A DNA stretch of 43,843 nt from JAHEJB01 sp041748175 (GCA_041748175.1 JBGTDU010000076.1:1-43843); one strand, 5' to 3'. Counted from the stretch's first letter, positions 17,650-26,867 are shown. Notes: generated by a model from the letters alone, not told the origin. Numbers and translations: made by a program.

Positions 17650-18794
17650 GCGATGCCTCCATGGTCGACCGCAAGGCCCACCACGTGTTTGGCGATGGTG
17701 CGCGCCGCATCGGGGCGAGCAATCCTGAGGGCCGCCAGCCGCATGGCCGCGCGTTGATCCGCGTTCTTGAGCAGTCCGAGAACGATAGATTCGAAGTGCC
17801 TGTCCAGATCGCCCTCCGGAAGAAGCACGGCAGCGCCTTCATTTGACAGCGCCTTCGCATTCTTCGTTTGGTGATCGGCTGTAACGTTCGGGCTCGGAAC
17901 AAGCACCGACGGCGTGCCCGTCACGCAGAGCTCGGAGCACGTGATCGCTCCTGACCGGCACAGCGCGACGTCGGCGGCCGCATAGGCCAGGTCCATCCGG
18001 TCGAGGTACGGCAGCAGGCGGAGCCGCGGATGGGCGGGGATCGCTTTCTTCAGGGCCTCGAAGTAACGCGTACCCGTCTGCCAGATGACGAACACATTAT
18101 TCTCGGCGAGCAGCGAGTCCAGATACAGTTTGAGCGCCCCGTTGATCGGCCCGGCGCCGAGCGAACCGCCCATCACGAGCAAAACCGCCGCGCCGTCAGG
18201 AACGCCAAAGTGAGCCAACGCCTCCGCTCGGTCAGCCGTCGCTAAATCCTGTCGAACCGGGTTGCCGGACAGCACGCACTTCTTCTCGGGGAAGTATGCC
18301 TTGGCAGCCTCGAACGCGATAAAAATGGTCTCAGCGTGCTTCGCGAGCATTTTGTTCGTCACTCCAGCGTACGCGTTCTGCTCCTGCAAAACCAGCTTCC
18401 TTCCCTTTGTGCTACCAGCCCTTCCAACCGGGCCGGAGGCGTATCCGCCTGTGCCTACGACAACATCCGGGTCAAACGACCCAATGAGGCGCAAGCTTTC
18501 CCAGTACCCCTTCGCGAGCTTGAAAGGGAACGTCAGGTTTCGGGAGAGCGATGCACGAGAGAAACCGCGTTGGAAACCGCTCACCGTAACGGCGTGAATG
18601 GGATAGCCCGCCTTGGGTACGGCGGTCCATTCCATGCGGTTGGGCGTTCCCGCAAAAGCGATGGCCGCAGCGGGGTGTTCGGCACGGATGGCATCGGCAA
18701 TGGCGATGGCGGGGTAAACATGCCCTCCGGTCCCGCCACAAGCAAAGAGCACGCGGGGCGTTCCGGCCGGAAGACAAGTCGTCTGCGCGATCAT
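17646..18794 (-). CDS. murG: UDP-GlcNAc--lipid I GlcNAc transferase MurG
   Basis: MurG is a peripheral GT28 enzyme that adds GlcNAc to lipid I to make lipid II. The 382-residue product has the glycine loop VLFACGGTGGHVYPA (GGTGGH 20-25), a second loop VVGTGGYASGPV and VLQEQNAYAGVTNK. The donor-binding region has VMGGSLGAGPING and the LPYLDRMDLAYAAADVALCRSGA segment of the family. An open frame continues to 18959, overlapping ftsW, but the extra residues do not look like MurG, so ATG 18794 is chosen; it has no clear ribosome binding site. It lies 88 bp after ftsW. Confidence 0.96.
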   Translation of the reverse strand: MIAQTTCLPAGTPRVLFACGGTGGHVYPAIAIADAIRAEHPAAAIAFAGTPNRMEWTAVPKAGYPIHAVTVSGFQRGFSRASLSRNLTFPFKLAKGYWESLRLIGSFDPDVVVGTGGYASGPVGRAGSTKGRKLVLQEQNAYAGVTNKMLAKHAETIFIAFEAAKAYFPEKKCVLSGNPVRQDLATADRAEALAHFGVPDGAAVLLVMGGSLGAGPINGALKLYLDSLLAENNVFVIWQTGTRYFEALKKAIPAHPRLRLLPYLDRMDLAYAAADVALCRSGAITCSELCVTGTPSVLVPSPNVTADHQTKNAKALSNEGAAVLLPEGDLDRHFESIVLGLLKNADQRAAMRLAALRIARPDAARTIAKHVVGLAVDHGGIA

Positions 18795-18882
18795 CGGGGG
18801 CGTATCGAGGATGGTGGCGGTCAAGGAGGTGGAAGGAGGGACTGGGAGAACGGGCGAGAGGGTGAGAGAAGCAATCTCCCTT

Positions 18883-20028
18883 TCATTCGAGTGCAGAGTG
18901 CCGTGAAATGTTGAGAAGGATGCCAACCATCGCTCCCGTTGCGACGAGCGACGTGCCACCGTACGAGACGAACGGCATCGCGAGGCCGGTGACAGGGAAG
19001 AGCCCCGAAGCCACGGCTGCGTTCACAAAACCATAGAGGACAATAGCTGTCGTGAGGCCAGTGGCGAGGAATAGACCAAGCGGATCGGGGGCGCCGCGCG
19101 CAATGCGGAGGTAGCCGCGCAGGAGCAGGTAGACGAAGACGAGCAAGAGCGCGGTGGCGCCGATGAGGCCATATTCCTCAGCCACGATGGCGAAAATGAA
19201 ATCGTTATAGGGCGCAGGGAGGAAATCGCGCTGGATGCTCTTGCCCGGCCCAACTCCCGCGAGGCCACCCATTGCAAACGCGATCCGCGACTGCTCGGCC
19301 TGGTAGCCCTCCCCTTGTGTATCAAAAACCTCTTCGGAATCCGTATTGCCAAAAATTGAAACGCCAAGAAAGCTCTCGATGCGGGCAGCGCGTTGCGGGG
19401 ACGAGAACATCAAAAGGGAACCCAACGCCGCGAACAACACGGCTGCTCCAGCAAGGTGTAGCAGCCGCACGCGGCCCACGAACATCATAATTGCAACGGA
19501 CAGCAGGAGAATTGCTGCGGTCGAGAAGTCGTCGATGCCGATCAGAAGCAGCGTAGGGCCGATCCAAAAGCACAGCGGCACGAACGCCCGGTAGAAGTCG
19601 CCGATGTACTCCTGTTTTTTCGCGAGCAGAACGGCCACGTGGATAAGCATAGCGACCTTTGCAAGATCTGACGGCTGGAAGGTGACCGGCCCGATGTCTA
19701 TCCAGCGCGCCGCGCCGTTCGTCACAACGCCGATAATCTGCACGGCAACCAGCAAAGCCAGCGAACCAAGCATGAACACCTTGGACAACCTTGCCAGCCA
19801 GCGATAGTCGATCGTCGACAGGACGCCGGCCAGGCCAAGCGCCAGGCCAACACGGGCAATATGCCCGAAGAGGAAGCGCTCGTGATCGCCTCCGGATTTG
19901 GTCTCCGCCAGGAAGGCAACCGCGCTATAGACAGCCACGACGCCCGCCGCCGCCAGCAACAGGACAGCCGCCATCACGGCTTTATCCATCGGTGGAAGTG
20001 AGAGCGCTCGGACGCGGGCGGTGCTCAT
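18883..20028 (-). CDS. ftsW: Septal peptidoglycan polymerase FtsW (SEDS)
   Basis: FtsW is the SEDS-family glycosyltransferase that polymerises lipid II at the septum with its partner FtsI. The 381-residue product has about ten membrane helices. It shows the SEDS hallmarks NGAARWIDIGPVTFQPSDL(A)K, the long extracytoplasmic loop with the catalytic-type Asp region, QAEQSRIAFAMGGLAGVGPG, PAPYNDFIFAIVAEEYG and the final GLAMPFVSYGGTSL. It lies between murD (11 bp upstream) and murG, the standard dcw position, which favours FtsW over RodA. Confidence 0.96.
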   Translation of the reverse strand: MSTARVRALSLPPMDKAVMAAVLLLAAAGVVAVYSAVAFLAETKSGGDHERFLFGHIARVGLALGLAGVLSTIDYRWLARLSKVFMLGSLALLVAVQIIGVVTNGAARWIDIGPVTFQPSDLAKVAMLIHVAVLLAKKQEYIGDFYRAFVPLCFWIGPTLLLIGIDDFSTAAILLLSVAIMMFVGRVRLLHLAGAAVLFAALGSLLMFSSPQRAARIESFLGVSIFGNTDSEEVFDTQGEGYQAEQSRIAFAMGGLAGVGPGKSIQRDFLPAPYNDFIFAIVAEEYGLIGATALLLVFVYLLLRGYLRIARGAPDPLGLFLATGLTTAIVLYGFVNAAVASGLFPVTGLAMPFVSYGGTSLVATGAMVGILLNISRHSALE

Positions 20029-20039
20029 GAACGGTTCGG

Positions 20040-21431
20040 TTAGAGGCTTTGGACGATGTGCTTGAAGTCGTCGCCACGCTGTTCGTAGTTGTCGTACATA
20101 TCAAAGGAGGCGCAGGCGGGGCTGAGGAGGACGACATCGCCTGCCTCCGCCATGATTCCAGCGTACTGGATGGCCTCCTCCATCGTGTGGGCGCGTGCTG
20201 TTTGCCCGGCGAATGTGCCGAGGTCGCAAATAACCTTGTCGCCGCTTTCACCAAGACCAACGATGCCCTTCACCTTGTCGCCCACCAGCCGTTCGAGCGG
20301 ACCGTAGTCGTTGCCCTTGTCGCGGCCACCAGCGATGAGCACGATGGGTTCGGAGAAAGACTCCAGCGCATACCAGACGGCGTTCACGTTGGTCGCTTTC
20401 GAGTCGTTTACGTAGGTCACATCGTGAACCCTCCGCACTGTTTCGAGGCGGTGCGGTACGCCTTCAAACGAGGTCAGGCTCTGCCGGACGACATCGCTGC
20501 GAATCTCCATGGCCCGGGCCGCGATTGCCGCTGCGAGGGAGTTGTAGAGGTTGTGGCGTCCACGAAGGGACAGGTCGGCGGCTGGCATTAGTTCTTCTTC
20601 GTAAATCAAGGTTGATTGAGGATCGTTGGTCTTGGGGAGGGCGAGGACAACACGGCCATTACGAACGAAGGCGCCGCGCTCCAGGTCGCGCTCGATAGAA
20701 ATTGGCCACGGTCTAATCCCGCGCTCAGTGCTCCACCGCTCCACATATCCTCGCACGTATTCGTCGTCATCGTTATACACCAGCCAGTCTCCTGCCTGTT
20801 GATTTTCGAAAACGCGGAATTTGCTGCGGGCGTAGAGATCAAAGTTGTTCTCATAGCGGTTGAGGTGGTCGGGGGTGATGTTGAGGAGTACCGAAACCTT
20901 CGGTCTGAATGTGGCGATGTGGTCGAGCTGGAAGCTGGAGACTTCCAGAATCACCGCCGTGTCGCCTCCGATTTCATCGATGTGGTCCGAAAAAGCGAAC
21001 CCGATGTTTCCGGCGACAACAAAGTCACGGTCGGCTGTGCGAAAAAGGTGAGCGATGAGTGAAGTGGTGGTGGTCTTGCCGTTCGAGCCAGTTACAGCGA
21101 CAATCGGCCCCTTGCAGAGCCAGCTCGCGACCTCGATCTCCGAGTAAAGAGGAAGACCTCGGTTCAGCGCATCCTGAACGAGATCGGCATGGGTCGGAAC
21201 ACCGGGTGATAGGACAAGGAAGTCGGCATCGAACGCGGCGTCCGTATGACCGCCGAACTCGTAACGGATGCCTTCGGCGTGGAGCCCCTCCGCGATGCCC
21301 ACCTGGGGCGTGCCGCTCTCGGTGAGGAAAACCGACGCACCCCGGCGCGCCAGCAGCTTCGCGGCCGCGAGACCGCTCCGCGCCGCGCCAACGACGGTGA
21401 TCTTTTTGCCGGATATCATCCTGGCGATCAT
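20040..21431 (-). CDS. murD: UDP-MurNAc-L-Ala--D-glutamate ligase MurD
   Basis: MurD adds D-Glu to UDP-MurNAc-L-Ala. The 463-residue product has an N-terminal Rossmann domain (KITVVGAARSGLAAAKLLARR), ATP loop VAVTGSNGKTTTTSL, then EVSSFQLDHIATF and LLNITPDHLNRYENNF in the centre. The C-terminal domain carries YVNDSKATNVNAV and VLIAGGRDKGNDY, which are specific to MurD, and ends with LLSPACASFDMYDNYEQRG. ATG 21431 overlaps the mraY stop as ATGA and has GAGG upstream. A much longer open frame reaches 21782 inside mraY on the same strand and is rejected as an out-of-frame extension. Confidence 0.97.
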   Translation of the reverse strand: MIARMISGKKITVVGAARSGLAAAKLLARRGASVFLTESGTPQVGIAEGLHAEGIRYEFGGHTDAAFDADFLVLSPGVPTHADLVQDALNRGLPLYSEIEVASWLCKGPIVAVTGSNGKTTTTSLIAHLFRTADRDFVVAGNIGFAFSDHIDEIGGDTAVILEVSSFQLDHIATFRPKVSVLLNITPDHLNRYENNFDLYARSKFRVFENQQAGDWLVYNDDDEYVRGYVERWSTERGIRPWPISIERDLERGAFVRNGRVVLALPKTNDPQSTLIYEEELMPAADLSLRGRHNLYNSLAAAIAARAMEIRSDVVRQSLTSFEGVPHRLETVRRVHDVTYVNDSKATNVNAVWYALESFSEPIVLIAGGRDKGNDYGPLERLVGDKVKGIVGLGESGDKVICDLGTFAGQTARAHTMEEAIQYAGIMAEAGDVVLLSPACASFDMYDNYEQRGDDFKHIVQSL

Positions 21432-22582
21432 CGAATCCTCAGGAGGAAGAGTGTCAGAATCACGAGGAGCGCGGTCACGATCCAGAAGCGGATGACAATC
21501 TTGTTCTCGTGAACGCCAAGAGCCTCGTAATGGTGATGAAGCGGGGCCATCAGGAACACCCGGCGCCCTTCCCCATGCCGCATCCGGGTGAACTTGAACC
21601 AGCTTGTCTGAATGATGACCGAGACCGTCTCGGCTACGAAAATGGCGCAGAGCACCGGGAGATAAAGCTCCTTCTTGATAAGGATCGCCAGCGTCGCAAT
21701 CGCGGCTCCGAGCGCAAGGCTCCCGGTGTCGCCCATGAAGACCTGCGCCGGAAAGCCGTTGTACCAAAGGAACCCGAAACATGCCGCGGCGAGGGCCGCC
21801 GCGAAGATGGTCAGTTCGCCGGTGTCGGGGAGGTAGAGATCGTTCACGAACTCGGCGAGAATCGTATTGCCCGTGATGTAGATCAGCACGATGAGCCCGA
21901 GCGTGACGAACGCTGCCGTTCCGGTGGTCAAGCCATCAAGACCATCCGTGAGGTTTACCGCATTGGAAACGCCGGCGACGATAAACGTGATGATGGGGAC
22001 GTAAATCAGCCAGCCAAGTTCGACGCCGAAAATTGGGGTCAGGAAATCGTATTCGAGGATGCCGTCGGGGAGAAACGGCATGCTCGTCAGCGTGTGGATA
22101 CCATCGAGCGCGTTCCAGTTCATAAGGAAGAGACTCAGCGCGACGCCGAGGCTGATCTGCCCAGTCAGCTTGACCCTACCCGCCAATCCTTTCTTATTTT
22201 TCTTCACGACTTTGATGTAGTCGTCTGCGAAGCCAAACGCGCCCATCCAGAGCGTGGAGATGAGCGCGAGCCAGACGTACACGTTGGTCAGATCAGCCCA
22301 GAGGAGAGTGGCCCCGGAGAGCGCTAGAAGGATGATGAGCCCACCCATCGTGGGCGTTCCGGCTTTGTGGGCGTGGCTCACGACGCCGGCATCTTTGCCA
22401 TCCCGAACGGTTTCGCCAAGCTGCTGGCCTGCAAGCCAGCGAATGATCTTCTTGCCTGCGAAAAGCCCGATCAAGAGCGCCGTTCCGGCGGCGAGCGATG
22501 CACGGACCGTGGTGAACTCGAAGACCTGAAAGCCCGGCGGCTCAAAGGTTCGTTCCAGCCATTGGAAAAGATGATAGAGCAT
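21428..22582 (-). CDS. mraY: Phospho-MurNAc-pentapeptide transferase MraY
   Basis: MraY is the integral membrane enzyme that transfers phospho-MurNAc-pentapeptide to undecaprenyl phosphate to make lipid I. The 384-residue product has about ten helices and the family signatures HKAGTPTMGGL, FADDYIKV, NAVNLTDGLDGL, FMGDTGSLALG and LMAPLHHHYEALG, including the Asp residues of the catalytic and Mg-binding site and the His cluster. It lies directly after murE. murF, which normally sits between them and makes its substrate, is absent here. Confidence 0.97.
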   Translation of the reverse strand: MLYHLFQWLERTFEPPGFQVFEFTTVRASLAAGTALLIGLFAGKKIIRWLAGQQLGETVRDGKDAGVVSHAHKAGTPTMGGLIILLALSGATLLWADLTNVYVWLALISTLWMGAFGFADDYIKVVKKNKKGLAGRVKLTGQISLGVALSLFLMNWNALDGIHTLTSMPFLPDGILEYDFLTPIFGVELGWLIYVPIITFIVAGVSNAVNLTDGLDGLTTGTAAFVTLGLIVLIYITGNTILAEFVNDLYLPDTGELTIFAAALAAACFGFLWYNGFPAQVFMGDTGSLALGAAIATLAILIKKELYLPVLCAIFVAETVSVIIQTSWFKFTRMRHGEGRRVFLMAPLHHHYEALGVHENKIVIRFWIVTALLVILTLFLLRIR

Positions 22583-22607
22583 GGATGTGGGTGACGGCGG
22601 CCAGTAG

Positions 22608-24191
22608 TCAGTAGTCTGTGGTCAGTGGTCTTTCAGCAAGCGCATTTCTGAGTTGCTCGCGATCGTCAAACGGCTTCTTCTCCGCGCCGACGATCTGATA
22701 GTCTTCGTGGCCTTTGCCGGCTACAACGACCACATCGCCAGATGCAGCTTCGGCCACCGCGGTCGCTATGGCTTCGGCGCGGTCGGGGATTGTTGCGGCC
22801 GCTTCCGGGCGTTGAAGTCCTGACCGGATCTCCGCGAGAATCGCGATCGGGTCTTCGGTTCTGGGGTTGTCGTTGGTGAGGATGATCCGGTCGGCGTGGG
22901 TTTCAGCGACACGGGCCATTCTTGGGCGCTTGGTCCGGTCGCGGTCGCCGCCGCAACCGAAAACAACACGAAGATGGCCGTCGCCCATCATTTGTCTGGC
23001 GGTTTGGAGGACGTTGTCGAGCGCATCGGGTGTATGGGCGTAATCCACTACCCCGAGCACGGCATCCTCCGATGTGAAGGTCTCGAAACGGCCTGGGACG
23101 CCGGGGGCCTCTGTCAGTGCTCCGAGCACGGCCTCCTTCGAGTGACCAAGCTCGCGGCCTACCGCGTACGCCGCGGCAAGATTCAGCGCGTTGAAGCGCC
23201 CCGCGAGCCTGAACTTCTTTTCGATACCATCGAGCCGGAGAAGCAAGCCATCAAGCGCGTTGTCGAGGACTTCGACTCGAATGTCAGCATCCGCGCTCGT
23301 TCCAAATGTGGAGATGTGCGCGCTTGTGTCGGCCACCATGCGTTTCCAGGCCTGGTCATCGCAATTGAGGACGGCAGTGGAATCGGCCTGGAGGCCATCG
23401 AACAGTCTTTTTTTCGCTGCTTCGTAAGCCTCAGCCGAACCATGAAAGTCCAGGTGGTCGTGCGTCAGATTGGTGAAGACACCAACGCGAAACGCGAGCC
23501 CGCGGACGCGGTCGAGCGCCAACCCGTGCGAGGAGACCTCCATCGCGCACGTGGTACACCCCGCATCCACCATCGCGCGAAGAACACGGTTGAGTTCGAT
23601 GGGCTCTGGTGTAGTGTAGGTGGTCGCCAAGGACTGGTTGCCAATCCGGTTTTCAATCGTTCCGACGAGGCCGACCTTTTCGCCAAGCGCCATCATCAGA
23701 TGGTGGAGGAGAAAAGCGGTGGTGGTTTTTCCGTTGGTTCCGGTAACCCCGAGGAGATCGAGCGATTCGCCTGGGTGCCCGAAGAACGAAATCGCGACCT
23801 CCGCCAGCGCGGCTCTCGTGTCCGTCACCGGAACGAAAACCGCGCTGGGGAGGCGCTCACCCTTCCCCAAGGGACTCGTTGCAGGCGATGCCTCGCCTGC
23901 GGACGCCGTTGCGTCGCGGAGCCAATCGGCATCCACGATGGCGGCAACGGCGCCTTGTTGCACAGCCTTTTCAAGGAACAGGTGCCCGTCGCTGTGGTCG
24001 CCCTTGCGGGCGATGAACAGCGTGTTGGGCCCGACATCGCGGCTGTCATCCGCAAGTCGGTGAATCAGAACCTCATCGGCCTCCGGTACGTCGGCCACCA
24101 GCAGACCTGCCGCACGCAAAGGTGCGAGCAGGCCGGCCAGCGGCTGCGGGGGGACGACGGGGTCAGTAAGCAAAGAGCGGGGTTCGCCCAC
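22608..24191 (-). CDS. murE: UDP-MurNAc-tripeptide synthetase MurE, DAP type
   Basis: MurE adds the third amino acid to UDP-MurNAc-L-Ala-D-Glu. The 527-residue product has DDSRDVGPNTLFIARKG in domain 1, ATP loop GTNGKTTT (151-158), VSSHGLALDRV, TNLTHDHLDFHGS and the DNPR motif (in TNDNPRTEDP) that marks selection of meso-diaminopimelate. The peptidoglycan is therefore probably A1-gamma type. Residues about 95-115 form an unusual Ala/Ser/Gly/Pro-rich insertion encoded by palindromic DNA (see the repeat entry). The start is GTG 24191, 5 bp after the ftsI stop, with no visible ribosome binding site, so coupling to ftsI translation is likely. Confidence 0.96.
   Translation of the reverse strand: MGEPRSLLTDPVVPPQPLAGLLAPLRAAGLLVADVPEADEVLIHRLADDSRDVGPNTLFIARKGDHSDGHLFLEKAVQQGAVAAIVDADWLRDATASAGEASPATSPLGKGERLPSAVFVPVTDTRAALAEVAISFFGHPGESLDLLGVTGTNGKTTTAFLLHHLMMALGEKVGLVGTIENRIGNQSLATTYTTPEPIELNRVLRAMVDAGCTTCAMEVSSHGLALDRVRGLAFRVGVFTNLTHDHLDFHGSAEAYEAAKKRLFDGLQADSTAVLNCDDQAWKRMVADTSAHISTFGTSADADIRVEVLDNALDGLLLRLDGIEKKFRLAGRFNALNLAAAYAVGRELGHSKEAVLGALTEAPGVPGRFETFTSEDAVLGVVDYAHTPDALDNVLQTARQMMGDGHLRVVFGCGGDRDRTKRPRMARVAETHADRIILTNDNPRTEDPIAILAEIRSGLQRPEAAATIPDRAEAIATAVAEAASGDVVVVAGKGHEDYQIVGAEKKPFDDREQLRNALAERPLTTDY
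23860..23900 (-). repeat. Palindromic repeat inserted in frame inside murE
   Basis: Two adjacent hairpins lie within the murE coding sequence: CCCTT-CCCC-AAGGG (23860-23873) and GCAGGCGA-TGCC-TCGCCTGC (23881-23900, perfect 8-bp stem). They encode GEASPATSPLGKGER, which has no counterpart in ordinary MurE. The first hairpin and its flank resemble the tccccctt..gaagggg..agggttcgctc repeat at 41082-41150. It looks like a mobile short repeat tolerated in a surface loop of domain 1. Confidence 0.55.
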
Positions 24192-24196
24192 GGCCG

Positions 24197-26293
24197 TCAG
24201 CGCAAAGTCAGAACGGCCTGTGAGGGTAGTGAGGCCCCGGTTTCCGGGGATTGTGCGGTGACGACGCCGGAGCCCTGAAGGCGGGTTTCCACGCCCAGCG
24301 ATGCAAGCCAGGCAATCGCGCTGCGGGCGGACAACCCGAGCACGTCCGGCATCGCAATCCGCTCACGTGGTGAATCGGAAGCTGTGGTAACTACCGAGCG
24401 ACCTCTCGAATCTTGGTCTTGCGCGGACGTCGTGGTGAGCCGGATGGCATCGTGAATACGCGAAGTGTCACCTGCGCTTGGCCGCTGCGACGAGACGATT
24501 TGCCAAGCTGCATCGCGGGCGAGCCGGACAGGGAAACCGCTGGCCCGAAGATGGCTGGCGGCCAGAATGGCTGGCATGCCTCCGAGGTCGGGAACACGCG
24601 CCTCCCTTCGTTCGGGCAGGGGCTGCGCCGGAGCGACCTGTTCCGCAATACTCGGGAAGGTGCCGATCCACCGACGCGCGATCTCGCGGAAGATGGGTGC
24701 CGCGACGGCTCCGCCGTACGAACCGTTCCTTGGGTTATTGACCACCACGATCATTACGACCTCGGGGTTGTCCGCCGGGAAAAAGCCGACAAACGACGCG
24801 CGGTAGCGCCGCTGATACCCTCCATCGGAAGCCGTTTGAGCTGTGCCCGTTTTTCCGGCAATTCGAAGTCCCTCAACGGCGGCCGCCCGTCCGGTCCCTT
24901 CGCTGGAAACAACCCGCTCGAACCAGGGCAGAAGCTGCGTGGCCGTTTCCGCCTTGAAAGCGCGGCGGATGGAATCCTGTTGGGCGGTCCACATTACTCG
25001 GCCTTGCACATTGCGACGCTCTGCTACGAGATATGGGTGAACCAGAAGCCCTCCATTGGCGAGTGCGCCGTAGGCTGCGAGAATCTGAAGTGGCGTGGCT
25101 TCGACCTCGTATCCCGTGGCCATCCATGGGAGAGTGAGGCCGCTCCATCTTTCCGGCCGCTTGAGGCTTCCGGCAACTTCTCCAGGCAAATCTACAAGGG
25201 TCGGTTGGCCGAATCCGAAAGCGCGGGCGTATTGGTAGAACATGCCAGGCTCCATTCGGTCGGCTGTGCGGGCCATCCCCACATTCGACGACTTGACGAT
25301 GGCTTCGCCGAATGGAATCCTTCCGTATCCGTGGCTGTCGTGCATGGTGCGCCCCCGGAAAACGGCCCAGCCTTGTCCCGTATCTACCGAGTCTTCAGGG
25401 GAGATCAAACCACTCTCTACCGCGGCGACGGCCGTAACAAGTTTGAACGTCGAGCCGGGCTCAATACGGTCGGTGATCGCATGGTTGCGCTGAGCCGCAT
25501 CGGAGAAAGCGCCCGGTTGATTGGGGTCGTAGTCCGGCATGTTGGCCATAGCGAGAATGGCACCGGTGCGCGGATTCATGGCAATGGCCGTTCCCCACGT
25601 CGCATCTGCCGTTGCGATGCCGCGAGCGAGCTCTTCCTCCAGAATGGCCTGGCGAACAAGATCAATGGTAAGAACCAGATTCTCGCCGTGCCTGGGCTCC
25701 TCAACCGGTCCACCTACCAGTGCTTTTACGATGCCTCTGCGGTCGCGCTGGACAGCTTGCCTACCGGGCTCGCCCTGCAGAAACTCGTCGTAAAGCAATT
25801 CAAGACCTGCCTGGCCACGCAGATCTGTGTCCACATGGCCCAGAATGTGGCCCGCCGTTCTGCCATAATTGTAACGACGAGCAAACGAGCCCGTCAGCAG
25901 CAGTCCGGGGATTTCGGCCGCATCGAGCTCTTCTTTGGAGGCCTCGTCCAGCGAGCGCACGAGCAGCACGTACTGGCGGCTCGCCCGATCTCGCGTCCGA
26001 TTGCGGTAATAGTTGGCGGGGCGATCTGTGAGATTCCCGAGCAAGGCATAGAGCTCCTCTGCTCGATCCCCGAATCCCGCGATAGTCGGGTCTAGCGCCA
26101 CCTCGTACCGCGCCGTGTTTACGACGAGCGCACGCCCCGCCTGGTCGTAAACAGATCCACGCGTTGCCGGGAGCTCAACAAAAGACGACGCCTGCCGCTC
26201 GCCGCGCTCCCGTAGTTCGCTTCCCTCGCTGAGGTGGATGTTCACCATTTGAGCGAACACACCCACAGGAAGGACGAGTACAAACGCCATCAC
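24197..26293 (-). CDS. ftsI: Septal PBP transpeptidase (FtsI/PBP3) with two PASTA domains
   Basis: FtsI is the class B penicillin-binding protein that cross-links septal peptidoglycan with FtsW. The product (698 residues from GTG 26293) has a membrane helix at the N-terminus, a dimerisation/pedestal domain (ATRGSVYDQAGRALVVN) and a transpeptidase domain with STFK (281-284), SSN (335-337) and KTG (481-483). Two PASTA domains follow (VPDLGGMPAILAASHL and MPDVLGLSARSAIAWL), as in SpoVD/PBP2x-type proteins. The start is a problem: GTG 26293 removes the basic cytoplasmic tail. The frame is open upstream to ftsL and encodes a suitable tail (TTRETILSRLYVV), but offers only CTG 26311 or ATT 26332 as starts. 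The true protein may be 6-13 residues longer. Confidence 0.93.
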   Translation of the reverse strand: MMAFVLVLPVGVFAQMVNIHLSEGSELRERGERQASSFVELPATRGSVYDQAGRALVVNTARYEVALDPTIAGFGDRAEELYALLGNLTDRPANYYRNRTRDRASRQYVLLVRSLDEASKEELDAAEIPGLLLTGSFARRYNYGRTAGHILGHVDTDLRGQAGLELLYDEFLQGEPGRQAVQRDRRGIVKALVGGPVEEPRHGENLVLTIDLVRQAILEEELARGIATADATWGTAIAMNPRTGAILAMANMPDYDPNQPGAFSDAAQRNHAITDRIEPGSTFKLVTAVAAVESGLISPEDSVDTGQGWAVFRGRTMHDSHGYGRIPFGEAIVKSSNVGMARTADRMEPGMFYQYARAFGFGQPTLVDLPGEVAGSLKRPERWSGLTLPWMATGYEVEATPLQILAAYGALANGGLLVHPYLVAERRNVQGRVMWTAQQDSIRRAFKAETATQLLPWFERVVSSEGTGRAAAVEGLRIAGKTGTAQTASDGGYQRRYRASFVGFFPADNPEVVMIVVVNNPRNGSYGGAVAAPIFREIARRWIGTFPSIAEQVAPAQPLPERREARVPDLGGMPAILAASHLRASGFPVRLARDAAWQIVSSQRPSAGDTSRIHDAIRLTTTSAQDQDSRGRSVVTTASDSPRERIAMPDVLGLSARSAIAWLASLGVETRLQGSGVVTAQSPETGASLPSQAVLTLR

Positions 26294-26357
26294 AACATAG
26301 AGGCGGCTCAGTATGGTTTCGCGAGTAGTAATCGGTGTATCGTAAAAAGGATGGGGA

Positions 26358-26867
26358 TTAGTTGTCCGTTGTTATGACGGGTCCGTAGACGGCACTTTCC
26401 TCAAGACCAAGGCTCGCTGCCCCGTCCATCACGAGGCGCGGCCCAGTCATCCGGTCAAAAGCGCCGCGAAGGCGATCCTGTGTCAACCGGAGCCGGAGAT
26501 TCTCGCGCTTCGCTTGCTGCAGTTCAGCCAGCGTCGATTGGGTGGCGTACACATGGCCGACGAACAAGGTCACGGCAATACAGGCCACGAGTGTTATCAC
26601 GGCAAAACGCAACGACGGCGCAACGTCCAAAACCCGCATTCTCGCAGGACTCCGCCGGGTCGCTTCGCTTGGCCGTGCTTTCGGCCCGGTGGATGTCTTC
26701 TTATCGGATGTTCCGAGGTCATTCCAGCCCGGCAACCCCGTTTCCGGGGCAATAAGGCGAGAATGCGTCGAACGACGCGTTGCGGAGGTTTCGGTCGTGC
26801 GGCTCGGCTTACGGGCTGAGCGCCGACTTGGGTTCCGCGATGGGCGAGTCGCAGACTTGGCGGGCAT
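26358..26867 (-). CDS. ftsL: FtsL-like divisome protein with long basic N-terminus
   Basis: The 169-residue bitopic protein has a long Arg/Ser/Thr/Lys-rich cytoplasmic region (1-80), one membrane helix (about 86-107, LRFAVITLVACIAVTLFVGHVY) and a leucine-zipper-like coiled coil (STLAELQQAKRENLRLRLTQDRLR). It ends with a short tail. That is the FtsL topology; FtsL forms a complex with FtsB and FtsQ and activates FtsW-FtsI. Identity rests on topology and position between rsmH and ftsI, since FtsL is poorly conserved. The basic tail is much longer than in E. coli FtsL (about 35 residues) and might bind DNA or RNA or interact with FtsZ partners; this is speculation. Confidence 0.85.
   Translation of the reverse strand: MPAKSATRPSRNPSRRSARKPSRTTETSATRRSTHSRLIAPETGLPGWNDLGTSDKKTSTGPKARPSEATRRSPARMRVLDVAPSLRFAVITLVACIAVTLFVGHVYATQSTLAELQQAKRENLRLRLTQDRLRGAFDRMTGPRLVMDGAASLGLEESAVYGPVITTDN

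Noticed and set aside
21432..21782. N-terminal extension of murD into mraY
   Set aside because: The extra 117 residues are an out-of-frame translation of mraY; ATG 21431 has a GAGG site and begins the Rossmann fold as expected.
22896..24278. Plus-strand open frame (460 codons) antisense to murE
   Set aside because: MurE motifs on the minus strand are clear; this frame has no domain and no ribosome binding site.
24413..26095. Long plus-strand open frame (560 codons) antisense to ftsI
   Set aside because: The opposite strand encodes a PBP with all catalytic motifs; this frame is rich in Arg, Gly and Ser and has no recognisable domain.
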